Positions 10,773-21,247 of a stretch of DNA of 64,000 nucleotides are shown one piece after another. This DNA is from Lineus longissimus. Its lineage: Eukaryota > Nemertea > Pilidiophora > Heteronemertea > Lineidae. The notes under the pieces were generated by a model that was not told the DNA's origin, searched no databases, and was given only the letters and a program-made list of their open reading frames with translations. The DNA is taken from positions 374,001-438,000 of the forward strand of contig NC_088322.1 in the NCBI RefSeq assembly GCF_910592395.1, given 5' to 3'. Every line of letters starts with the position of its first letter. Position 1 is the stretch's first letter. The translations under genes were made by a program, and so were the position numbers.

Positions 10773-12258
10773 ATGCCTTATTGCATAGCCCAATATTGCA
10801 AAGTTTCCGACAAAAACAATCCCCGCAGCGAACATAAAGAAAAAAGCTGCCCTTCGACGACAGTGGCTGGCGAAATGTTGCCGTCCTCCTGGAAATGATA
10901 GGCAAGCACGTGTGTGCAGTGAACATTTTAGGGAAGAGGACTATGCGAACCTCATGCAGTATCGGTCTGGGCATGCAAGCTATCTTTTGCTGAAACCTGA
11001 CGCTGTTCCGTCCGTATTTGGGGATCCCGAAACCCCTACTCTGTCAGCTAAGACAACAATGCCTGATAGTGCCAGCAAACGGAGGAACAGAGGCCAAGCT
11101 AGGACCAATAGAAAGGTTAGTTCTCATATCTCATTATCTGCATAATCTGCATTGCTTGTCTACCTCTGTGTGTGTATAGGCTAGCCATAGCCAGGCCATA
11201 GATCAACACTCAACACTGCTCAACTCAAGTACCCTAATTCATATCTAAAGTATTTATTTGGACGTTAATAATTTTAGTATTTTTACCCGAGCAACTGGTG
11301 TAATCTTTCATTGTCTTTACTACAGCTATGGCAAGGACTGACTGCTGCTACTGTGGAACCCGTTCCTACAACAAGCTCTGCACCTGAACCTGGACCTGAG
11401 GTGGCCCCACTGGCACTTGTTACTGATGACATGTCTGAAGGTCAACAGTCAGATGTAGATGATAATTCTTCAAGTGATCGTGGGCTATTGGAGCAACCCT
11501 TGGTTGATGTGACGAAAGGATGCTGCCAATGTTGTGGCAGTTCCCTATGCTGCAGGCAACTGGTCTCTCGAAATGGTAAATACGCATGTCCATTGCAAAA
11601 TTGTTGTGTGCACCTTATCAATGCAATTGCAAGGCGAGGAATATTAGTCTTCTCATTTTGTTCATGGCAAATTAGTAATCTAAAATATATACATGTACGT
11701 GTCATTTTCTTAGAATTAATATTATTAATGTTGAATATTCCAGTTTCTATTCAACAATCAAGACAAATCAAGTTATAAAATGAAACACCTAGATGCATTG
11801 AGCATGTTTGCTTTGTGTTTAATATGATGACTTATCTTTCAGATGCTTCCACTCAGACAGATATGAATGCAATTATTGAAGCCATCGCCAAGGACCACAC
11901 GTACCCTAAGTTGCTTCCCAGTCATGATGGTGGTGAAGTCACTCCTGCTGATGAGCCAGAGACGGAGGTCACAACACCGCCTATTGAAACCAGGCCCACA
12001 AATTCAACAGTCACCCAAGCCAATGATGACATCACAATGAACGTTGTTGGTGCAGTATCTGATGAAATGGTGGAAGAGGAGAACGTGCCCCACTTCATGG
12101 CCAGACTGAGTGATTCAGACTATGTACCTGAATCAGATTCCGAATCTGATTATGAGGAAAGTGAGGAATGCAGTGAAGAAACTATGAACGTGCTGAATGA
12201 ACATGAACCAATCAATGTGGCAGAGCATCAGAAATTTTTAGTGTTTCAGCATGCGTGA
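10773..12258 (+). pseudogene. THAP domain N-terminal part of a Kolobok-like transposase
   Basis: The ATG at 10773 opens MPYCIAQYCKVSDKN, the start of a THAP zinc finger. The frame then shifts near the A-rich run at 10837-10845, and the rest follows in another frame: ALRRQWLAKCC, CSEHFREEDY and LKPDAVPSVF, the THAP C-terminal signature. Exon 1 ends at 11115 (GTTAGT donor). A second exon 11326-11574 has a C4-like CCQCCGSSLCC stretch. A third begins at 11842 and carries an acidic SDYVPESDSESDYEE segment. The third runs into the 5' LTR of the BEL element at 12259. THAP domains bind DNA and are common at the N-terminus of P, Kolobok and PHIS transposases. Catalytic sequence that could belong to this gene resumes after the retrotransposon at 19745. 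Confidence 0.6.
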
Positions 12259-12642
12259 GCTATGCGTGAGCTGTATGTTTTAACTATCGTTGCCTAGGTG
12301 AATCTTGATGTATTATCATTGTATTGGTGTTCCTTTCGAACGTTCTATTAGCCCAAATTACTGTTTAATAGAGTATTTACAGCTGAGTTATTTTGGGACA
12401 CCCTGCATCGCACCCTTTTGCGGGGTCACGTGACCTGCCATCGGTCTGCCTTTTAGTTCCGATTCAAAACACCAGTTGGCAGCACCTCCTTGTCCTTGTT
12501 TTATCTGAGTCAAATTACCTATGTTAGCTTCATTTTTGTATCTTTGTAGATTTCACGGACGACACAGAAATTCGTATTAAAGTAAATCATCCCGTCGAGT
12601 CCTATGAGTTGTTTGTTGATAGTTTCGCTGCCCACACCCACA
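12259..12642 (+). repeat. 5' LTR of the BEL/Pao element
   Basis: Direct repeat identical to 19361-19744 except for one base. It ends in CCCACACCCACA and is followed after 27 bases by the gag start codon. I could not match the bases after it to a specific tRNA primer. Confidence 0.88.
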
Positions 12643-12669
12643 GTGAAATCTCTATGATCAAGAATCGAG

Positions 12670-15600
12670 ATGGATGGAGACAGCCACGCTGATGAGATGT
12701 CGAAGCTAAGTAGAGAGGAGAGCGAGGCCAGATTCGAGATAGTGGAGTTGCAGATAGAATTGGAGCACATGGTGAGAAGCAACCAAATAGAAACACAGAT
12801 GAGAGAAATGACTTTTGAACTTGAAAAGCTCAGACTAGAACGGGAAATCAATCGTAAGGAAGTTCGGAGACTCGCGGAACAACCAGTAGACTCAGATGAA
12901 ACGTTAATAACCAACTTGCAGCTCCTTGCTAACGTAGCAGTGGCCAGTACCACCGCCAAGACAACTCCCACGGATGAGGATGCTGACACAACTAGTACTA
13001 GCAGACCCCCACCGGAGGTATCGGCACAGCAGAACTTGGACCCACAAGCACCTGTCTTCAAACCAACAGTTGAGAACAGCCACCCGCCTGGGATACCGTT
13101 TCCCCAGGTACCGCCTACAATGAACCCGCCCTTTTCGCAAGATCAGTTTGGGGAACTCATTAAGATGTTTACAGGCCAGATAACGATCGGACGGCTTCCA
13201 CCACCCGAGCCCACAGTCTTCAGCGGTGATCCCCTCATGTACCCAGCATGGAAAGCGGCATTTCATACACTAATAGAAGGTCGAGGGATACCTAAGAGGG
13301 AACAGATACACTACCTACGGAGATATTTGTCGGGCCCCGCCAAAGAGGCCATTGAAGGTTACCTGTACATGGATACTGAGGAGGCATACATTAGAGCAAA
13401 GGAGGTTTTGGAAAAACGGTTTGGTGAGCCATTTGTCGTTGCTGATGCGTTCCGTAAGAAGTTGGAGTCATGGCCCAAGGTTGGAAATCGTGATGGGACG
13501 GGATTGAGGAAACTCAGTGATTTTCTACAGCAATGTAATACATCAATGAGTTCCATTGGTTATCTCAGTATTTTGGACGATTGTCGTGAAAACCGTAAAA
13601 TACTGGCCAAGTTACCAGATTGGTTAGTATCGAGATGGGGGAGAAAAGTGTCAGACTATAAGCTCGTAACTGAACAGTTTCCACCCTTTCGTGTGTTCGC
13701 TGATTTTATGTCTCGTGAAGCCGACATTTCTTGTGATCCTATCACGTCGCTACAGTCTCTTCACTCTGGTGCCACTGGTAACGCCAGGACAGGGGACAAG
13801 CCTACAACAGGGTCGTCGCATGGGCATGAAAAGAGAAGCCATGAAAAGATGTCTTCCCTTGCTACTGAGACAACTGAACCCATGAACAGCCATCGAAAAT
13901 CCACTATGACAGGTTCCTTTGTTGATAAGAAGAAATGCGTTTGCTGTGAAGAGGTCCATATGCTTGATGATTGTCCGGTGTTCTTGGCCAAGACACTGGA
14001 GGACCGTAAGCAATTTGTCAAGGCAAACCGTCTTTGTTTTTCCTGTATGAAAAAGGCACACCAAGCTAAGGACTGCAAGAGACGCTCCAAATGTAAAAAG
14101 TGTGAGAGAACTCACCCTACTGCACTACATGATGAGACACGCTTTATTCAGGTCAACAGTACGGTAAAAGACAGTGGATTGAAGGAAGATAAGACAGAAA
14201 GGGCCAGCGTCAAACATAGCGGAATCAGTCATGTTAGCGGTTGTGACAGTGCATCGATCAGTAAGAGCTCCATGATAGTACCGGTCTGGGTGTCTCACGA
14301 GGACCGGCCTGAGTATGAGATACTATCGTACGCCATGTTGGATACTCAATCCGATACCACGTTTGTATTAGAGAACACTCGGAAAACGCTTGGCTTGGTT
14401 GGGACAAAGTCACATCTGAGTTTGTCGACCATGTCTAGAGAAAACGAAATCATAGAAACTGTTAAAGTCAAAGGATTGGTCGTCAGAGGGATGAACAGTG
14501 ACTTGAAAATAAATCTGCCTCCATCCTTCAGTCGTGATGTGATGCCGATGAACCGGGAACACATTCCCACCCCTGAGATTGCGAATGTGTGGCCCCACCT
14601 GACTAGGATTGCATCTGAATTGCCACCACTCCAGGATTGCAACGTCGCGCTGCTGATCGGGTACAACTGCCCCCAGGCCTTGGCCCCAAGAGAAGTTATA
14701 GCCCTCTCCGCTAATGCACCCTATGCCCAGAGAACGGATTTGGGATGGGGTATAGTAGGAACCGTAGATCCGAATCAAGTCGACATGACGGGTGACAACA
14801 TAGGTGTGAGCCATAGAATTGTTACGTATGGTGACAAAACCAGCGCTGAACATTGCCAAGAACAAAGAACACTAGTCATGCCAAACCGTATTAAAGAAAT
14901 CATCACCATCCTCGAGTCTGATTTCAAGGACGCTGATGTCAAGGACAGTTGCGGACCACAGTCTTATGAAGACAAAAAGTTCATGGGCATACTTGATGCT
15001 GGCATAGTGCAGCGTGCCGATGGTCACTACGAGATGCCACTGCCTTTTAAGGGAAACCGACCAGAGCTACCAGAGAGTCGAGGAAAGGCGCTGAGGAGAC
15101 TAAATCAGCTGAAGTTGAAGCTCAACCGGGAACCGGCTTACAGGGATAAGTATGTAGCGTTCATGCAAAGGATGATCGATAAGGGTGATGCCGAGCTTGT
15201 ACCATGGGATGCTCAGTCATCAAAAGAGCACTCCTCACAGCATTGGTACGTGCCACATTTTGGAGTCGTGAATCCCAAGAAACCCGACAAAGTCAGAGTC
15301 GTCTTCGATTGCCAAGCAGAATGTGCCGGACACTCGATAAATAAACATCTGCTGCAGGGACCAGACCTGACCAACTCCCTACTAGGCGTCCTTTGCCGCT
15401 TCCGCCAAGAGACCGTAGCAATCACATATGACGTGGAACAAATGTTCCATCAGTTTAAGGTAGCTGAGGAGGATAGAGACTATCTTCGATTTTTATGGTG
15501 GTCCGATGGTAAACTCGATGAGCAGCCCAAGGAGTACCGAATGACTGTGCACCTTTTTGGAGGCACATCATCCCCATCATGCTGCAACTTTGGATTTAAG

Positions 15601-16374
15601 CGACTGGCAGATGACTATGAAGCTGATTTCATCAGAGATAATTTCTACGTTGATGATGGCCTAACATCGCTACCAAGCGATGGAGAAGTCATACACTTGC
15701 TTGAAAACACTCAGAAACTGTGTAAAGAGGGAGGACTGCACCTTCACAAGATCAATTCTAACTCAGACGCTGTGATCCAGAGTGTAGCAGAAAAGGATAG
15801 AGCCGCTAAGAATAGTACGCGCCTACTAACTGAGAGCAATAATGTCACTACTCATGAGCCTACATTGGATCGGGCCCTGGGGATATACTGGTGTGTAACA
15901 TCCGACACGTTTCAGTTCAAGATCGTCCTGCGAGACCGCCCCAACACCCGACGTGGTATTCTGTCAACTATTGGGACCATCTATGACCCAATGGGCTTAA
16001 TTGGGCCTGTGCTTCTGATCGGCCGGCAGATATTGCAAGAACTCTGTGCTCTTGACCTAGATTGGGACAGTCAACCACCTGAAGACATACTACTGAGATG
16101 GGAACGCTGGAGAGATGATTTGTTTACCTTGGATCAGCTGAAAATCCCTCGTTGTTTGAAACCAGCAGATTTTGGTGAAGTCACATCCATAGGTCTTCAC
16201 CATTTCTCAGATGCTTCGCAGCTTGCTTACGGACAATGTTCCTATGTAAGAATGGTAAATCAAGAAGGAAGAGTTCACTGCAGTCTTGTCCTGGGAAAGG
16301 CTAGAGTAGCTCCTTTACGCCCAATCACCATACCACGACTCGAACCACAGCTGCGGTGCTATCTGCGAATATGA
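12670..16374 (+). pseudogene. BEL/Pao gag-protease-RT-RNase H polyprotein, frame lost near its end
   Basis: A 1,234-codon frame. Residues 1-80 are a heptad-rich charged helix, likely a coiled coil. About 190-275 is the BEL-type gag core (FSGDPLMYPAWKAAF). Three Cys/His knuckles lie near 422-485. The aspartic protease active site is LDTQSD near 556. The RT carries YVDD at residues 993-996. RNase H begins with HHFSDAS, with its first aspartate at about 1181. The frame runs out at 16374 because a base is missing near 16347, where PRLE should be followed by the TAAVLS segment; that segment continues in another frame. Gag assembles particles and the enzymes copy the RNA into DNA. Without a restored frame neither full RNase H nor integrase would be made. 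Confidence 0.9.
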
Positions 16375-17228
16375 GTGCTGTTGTCAGGAGAGAGCTGACT
16401 TACAAGATAGACTCTGAGACTTTCTGGACTGATAGTACTGTAGTCCTAGGGTATATACAGAACGATGCAAAACGCTTCCACGTCTATGTCGCGAATAGAA
16501 TCCAACAGATTCGGGACAAGAGCAAGTCGAACCAGTGGAGACACGTTAAAGGCGAGAATAACCCAGCAGATGAATGATCCAGGGGAGTAACTGCGACGAG
16601 ATTTGTACAGCCTGAGATGACAAAATGGTTGACCGGACCTGCCTTCCTGTGGGAGACCAAACTGCCAGACGCATCTGACATTGAGAGTGCACTATCACCC
16701 AAGGACCCTGAGGTGAAAAGTGTTGCCCTGGTCACCAAAGTCACCAAAACAGAACCAGGCCTCATACCAGATCGCCTGACACGTTTCTCTTCCTGGAGCA
16801 AAGCTAAGACTTCGATTGCCGCCTGTCTTCAGTATAAACGCCGTTTGAGGGACAAAGCCAATGGAGCACAGCTGAAACCCAAGACACTTGACACATCCGA
16901 TCTAAAAGAGGCTGAGACGGAGATCGTGAAAAGGATACAAGCCCTGGCTTTCGGAGAAGAGATTGAGACATTGAAGCAGCTGAGACGTACAAAGGACAAT
17001 GTCACAACCAAGAAAAATGCCATCGATAGGAAGTCAGTCTTGAAGGACAACTCGAGATTGCGTAAGCTGGACCCCTACCTGGATGGAGATGACGTACTAC
17101 GAGTGGGTGGACGGATTAGGAGGGCTGACTTCCCGAATGAGGTAAAACATCCTGCGGTCTTGCCTAGAGACAATCATGTAACAACCCTGGTCATACGGCA
17201 CTTCCATGAGGCCCAGGGACACACATGA
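16356..17228 (+). pseudogene. BEL/Pao RNase H C-terminus and linker to integrase
   Basis: Continuation of the polyprotein in the shifted frame. The first block (16356-16577) has FWTDSTVVLGYI and GENNPADE, which belong to the end of RNase H. A TGA at 16575-16577 then stops translation just before SRGVTATRF, where related elements read an alanine or cysteine. The second block (to 17228) has the RLTRFSSWSK linker and the integrase zinc-binding region H-x-HFHEAQGH. It stops at a second TGA (17226-17228) where related elements have glycine (GH-x-GRGMT). Both lesions look like ordinary point mutations. Confidence 0.8.
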
Positions 17229-17234
17229 CGTGGG

Positions 17235-18350
17235 ATGACGGTAAATGCTATCAGGTTGGCTGGGTTTTGGATTCTCGGATGTCGACGTGCTGTGGCAAGC
17301 TATATACATACCTGCGTCGGTTGCAGAAAATTACGACGTGCGATGCAAGGGCAGAAGATGGCTGACCTCCCAACCGATCGACTAGAACCAGCGCCCCCCT
17401 TTACACATTGCGGTGTAGATGTTTTCAGGCCTTGGACCATCAAAGAGGGCAGAAAGGAGATTAAGCGATGGGGAGTACTGTACACCTGTCTTGGAATGAG
17501 GGCAATACACGTTGAGACGCTTAATTCCATGTCCACAGACTCCTTTATCAACTCGTTGAGACGCTTGATAGCTGTCCGCGGCGCTGTACAACTTATTAGG
17601 TGTGATAACGGTACCAACTTCGTAGGAGCGAAAAACGAATTAGAGCAGGCCTGGTCAGAAATGGATTTTGACCAAATACGGAAATACTTGCTGAAAGAAG
17701 AATGTGATCTTGATTTCCGGATGAATGTTCCCCGGGCTAGCCATCACGGAGGAGTCTGGGAACGCCAGATACGCTCAGTACGCAACGTTTTGGCAGGGAT
17801 GCTGTTACATGAAGGAACACAGCTGGATGATGAGTCACTACGCACTCTATTGTATGAGGTGATGGCCATCGTCAATGGGCGCCCTCTCACTACAGACAAT
17901 CTTTACGATCCTATCTCACTGCAGCCGTTAGTACCAAATCAGTTATTGACCATGAAATATCGGGTGATCATTCCACCACCAGGCACCTTTCCACGAGAGG
18001 ACCTACTTCTAAAGAAAAGGTGGCGCCGCGTGCAACATCTTGCAAATCACTTCTGGTGCCAGTGGCGAAAGGAGTATGTCAATAACCTGCAAGAACGGCC
18101 AAAATGGAATCAGGACGTGCGCAATCTCAAAGTCGGTGACATCGTCATCATGAAAGATGATGAGCTACCTCGCAATCTCTGGAGGCTATGTAGAGTAGCA
18201 GCTGTCGTGGTGGACGAGGACGGTCATGTCCGTAAAGTCCGTCTTGCTGTAGGAGATCGCGCTCTGGACAAAAATGGAAAACGTATTCAAGCCACCACTT
18301 ATTTTGAAAGACCTGTACAGAAGGTTGTGCTGATTTGTGAAGGAGACTAG
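17235..18350 (+). pseudogene. BEL/Pao integrase and C-terminal domain
   Basis: A 371-codon frame directly after the second TGA. It starts with the CVGCRKLRR half of the zinc-binding domain and continues with the catalytic core: D62 in CGVDVF, D124 in RCDNGTNF and E176 in GGVWERQ. The conserved C-terminal region (GRPLTTDNLYDPISLQPLVP, NLKVGDIVIMKDD, PRNLWRL) follows. All three catalytic acids are present, but the part cannot be reached by translation from gag because of the upstream lesions. Its only possible start, an internal ATG, has no promoter evidence. Confidence 0.88.
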
Positions 18351-18353
18351 GAG

Positions 18354-19360
18354 CAGTAGGACATGTACTTGCATAAAGAGCTGCACTAACGATTTCTAGT
18401 CATAGTTGTGACGAGGAGCCACAGAGAAGTACGTATAGGATCATACTTTTCATGAGGAGCCATTAAAATCGGATAGCATACGACGGTTCCAAGCGCTTAT
18501 GTGTGTGAAAATTGAGTCATGTTGGCTCTTTCATAAGGGTGAAGTACTGGCGACCTCTCCCCTTCATAACAAGTGAAATATGTTGATTTTGTTTCAAGCT
18601 ATCATAGTATAACCACAGACCAATGTTCTTCAGTGAGACAGAGTGACTGGAAATCGTCCTGTGCTGGACATTGTGCAATTTCATGGACTTAATGTCATTC
18701 CCTAGAGGAGAGAACATCGGGACTTTGATTTAATGAGGGACCGTGTTTCAAGGCTTGAGTTGTTGAGGAGCAAATTCGCTCGTATCATTTTCTCAAGTAA
18801 TTATTTGGTCATTTGTTTTGTTGTTTACAGTTGGAATCCTTTAGTATTCCGGGTTTTTTGTAACCGTTCTAAGTAGTTTCATGGAATTTGCCGAAGTTCA
18901 GTTCAAGCCTTTGATACATTAAGTTGTGTTTTTATATGTGATGTATGTTAGGAAAATCACCCTAGGTAATTTTGAGGAGCCATGTAAGTGCGCCTTAGCG
19001 CAGTTTTGTAATCTTCAAAAAGTGACGCTGAACTGCGGATACGGAAACTGGGTCGTTTTCCCGCGCTGCCTTCGCGCATGCGCCTAACCTTCGAATATTC
19101 GTCATTTTGATATTTTTGTAGTATTGTTGTGGACAACGAAACACATCTATGCAAAGTACAATAGTTCAGGCACTCATAGAGGTAATTACTAAATTAAGGC
19201 ATAAATGCCTCATGCGTTGTGTTGACCATATTCAGGGAGCATTGCCATTGTATAATTCATAATCAGGCCCCTTTTATAAAGACTTTGTTCCTGCCGTCTT
19301 TGGACTTCTCGGATGTGATTTCCCGGGCACCTTTTCTCGGCAATGTCATTTCGGAATCTC
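18354..19360 (+). other. Non-coding 3' region of the BEL/Pao element
   Basis: About 1 kb between the integrase stop and the 3' LTR without a coding frame. The motif GAGGAGCCA recurs at about 18413, 18454 and 18974, and GAGGAGCAA at about 18765. No env gene and no clear polypurine tract directly before the LTR. Confidence 0.55.
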
Positions 19361-19744
19361 GCTATGCGTGAGCTGTATGTTTTAACTATCGTTGCCTAGG
19401 TGAATCTTGATGTATTATCATTGTATTGGTGTTCCTTTCGAACGTTCTATTAGCCCAAATTACTGTTTAATAGAGTATTTACAGCTGAGTTATTTTGGGA
19501 CACCCTGCATCGCACCCTTTTGCGGGGTCACGTGACCTGCCATCGGTCTGCCTTTTAGTTCCGATTCAAAACACCAGTTGGCAGCACCTCCTTGTCCTTG
19601 TTTTATCTGAGGCAAATTACCTATGTTAGCTTCATTTTTGTATCTTTGTAGATTTCACGGACGACACAGAAATTCGTATTAAAGTAAATCATCCCGTCGA
19701 GTCCTATGAGTTGTTTGTTGATAGTTTCGCTGCCCACACCCACA
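19361..19744 (+). repeat. 3' LTR of the BEL/Pao element
   Basis: Second copy of the 384-bp direct repeat. The sequence after it (from 19745) returns at once to transposase coding sequence. Confidence 0.88.
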
Positions 19745-20961
19745 AAGCTAAACGACATAGCTGATTTGCTAAAAATGCCGATTCTTGGGGAGAGTCAATT
19801 CTATGCCCTGCAGAAGAGATATCTCTTCCCTGTTGTAAATGAGGCATGGGTCTCTGAGTAGAAATCAGTTTTGGATGGGCTAACTAATGAGGAAGACATC
19901 ATCATGTGTGGGGATGGTCGCTGTGACAGCCCAGGTCACTGTGCCAAATATGGCACATACACACTGATGGATGTGAAGTTTGGGTTTATAGTAGACTTCT
20001 GTGTCAATAACACTGCAGACCCTGCCGTTAAGAATTCCAATGCAATGGAACCAATGGGAATGAGGCATTGTTTGGACAATTTGAAAAAATGGGGGATTAA
20101 GATAAAGGTTCTGACAACAGATCGCCACATTTCAATCCGAAAGATTCTTCGAGTAGAATATCCAGACATTATTCACCAGTTTGACTTGTGGCATTTAGTT
20201 AAGAGCATTGTTAAGAAGATTGTAAAAATCTGTGGCAAAAAAAGGATTTGGCTCCACTTCTTGAGTGGCTGCATTCCATCAGCAACCACTTTTGGTGGTG
20301 CGCTGAGTCCTGCGAAGGAAATGTTGATGAGCTGCGGGAGCAATGGGAGTCAGTGGTGTACCATGCGGCCAACATCCACATATGGCAGGACAAGAGGCGC
20401 TTCCACAAATGCGAACACCCTCCGCTGTCCGAAGAAGATGGTCAGAAGTCATGGCTGCGCATTGGATCTCCTGCCCATGATGCCCTCGTCAAGGTTGTTA
20501 AGGACAAGAACCTCACGAAAGATCTCCCCCACTGCACCCTGTACTGCCACACCGGGAACTTGGAAGTGTACCATTCACTCATGCTGAAATATGCACCTAA
20601 ACGGCAGCACTTCAGCTATGAGGGAATGGTATGCCGCACTCAGCTGGCTGCCATTGATCATAACAACCATGTTGGAAGACAGCAGTCCACACGGAAAGAT
20701 GGTACTTTGCAATACAGCATTGTCTGCCCCAAGTCCCTGTCAACGAACAAGAAATGGGTAGCCAACGCCAAGCTGGAGAAGAAGACCTATCCATACAGGG
20801 AAGACTTAATGAAAGATGTTGTCCTCATGCGCACCAACAGATTGGAGAAGTCCCATGCTGACCTCCCTCCAATTTTGCCAAACACTGGCAGACTTGAAAC
20901 GCCAGACCAAGCTGAGGTGATCAAGAGAACTCAGCAGCATTCACGATTTGCTCCTAAATAA
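19745..20961 (+). pseudogene. Catalytic part of a Kolobok-like transposase, after the BEL insertion
   Basis: The first codons after the 3' LTR read KLNDIADLLKMPILGES. A TAG at 19860-19862 (probably a former CAG) interrupts the frame. DGRCDSPGHCAKYGTYTLMD, LTTDRHISI and HQFDLWHLVKSI follow; these are the acidic motifs of a DDE transposase fused to THAP domains, as I recall for Kolobok-type elements. A single-base slip in the A run at 20236-20242 moves homology to the 20248-20961 frame (LLEWLHSISNHFWWC, EVYHSLMLKYAPKRQHFSYE). Compared with related proteins, a block between the THAP-side exon and this start seems to be missing, so the retroelement insertion may have come with a deletion. The superfamily name is tentative. 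Confidence 0.6.
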
Positions 20962-21247
20962 GCAAACAGAGAAAGAAATTTGGTTTCATCTCACTTTTGA
21001 GTTTAATTTTGAATATACATTATTGTTAGATACTTCCAAGAAATGCCACTATTATGGTCAAATATTTAATCTCTCTCGGTATCACTTTTATGAAATGATC
21101 TCTGTTGATGATATTGTTGAAAAGAATTCTCAAATTTCATTTTATGGATCACTGAATGCATTGCGACAATGACATTATTTACATTGTAGACTCTCACACA
21201 CCAGCCACAATACTGCAATAGCAATGTTTTTCTTAACAAGTGCATGT
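20962..21247. other. Flank of the transposase remnant, no gene seen
   Basis: AT-rich 3' sequence. The short plus-strand frame here has no known motif. It ends at the stop codon of the minus-strand P2X7 ballast-like gene. Confidence 0.4.

Larger units (their letters stand above)
12259..19744 (+). mobile_element. BEL/Pao LTR retrotransposon, recently inserted but coding-defective
   Basis: Two 384-bp direct repeats (12259-12642 and 19361-19744) bracket gag, protease, RT, RNase H and integrase in BEL/Pao order. The LTRs differ at a single base by eye (T12510 against G19612). The exact tips are uncertain by a few bases, and no convincing target duplication was found. The 5' flank carries an extra ATGCGTGAGC copy at 12251-12260 that resembles the LTR start. 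No env-like frame exists between integrase and the 3' LTR. Coding is interrupted by one single-base frameshift and two TGA codons. Confidence 0.9.

Noticed and set aside
11442-11705. Minus frame opposite the second THAP exon
   Set aside because: Shadow of the plus-strand exon, which has proper splice borders.
16575-17228. Selenocysteine or readthrough decoding of the TGA codons
   Set aside because: They replace different residues in relatives and no downstream structure was recognised; mutation is simpler.
18354-19360. env gene in the BEL element
   Set aside because: No frame longer than about 66 codons and no signal or membrane segment.
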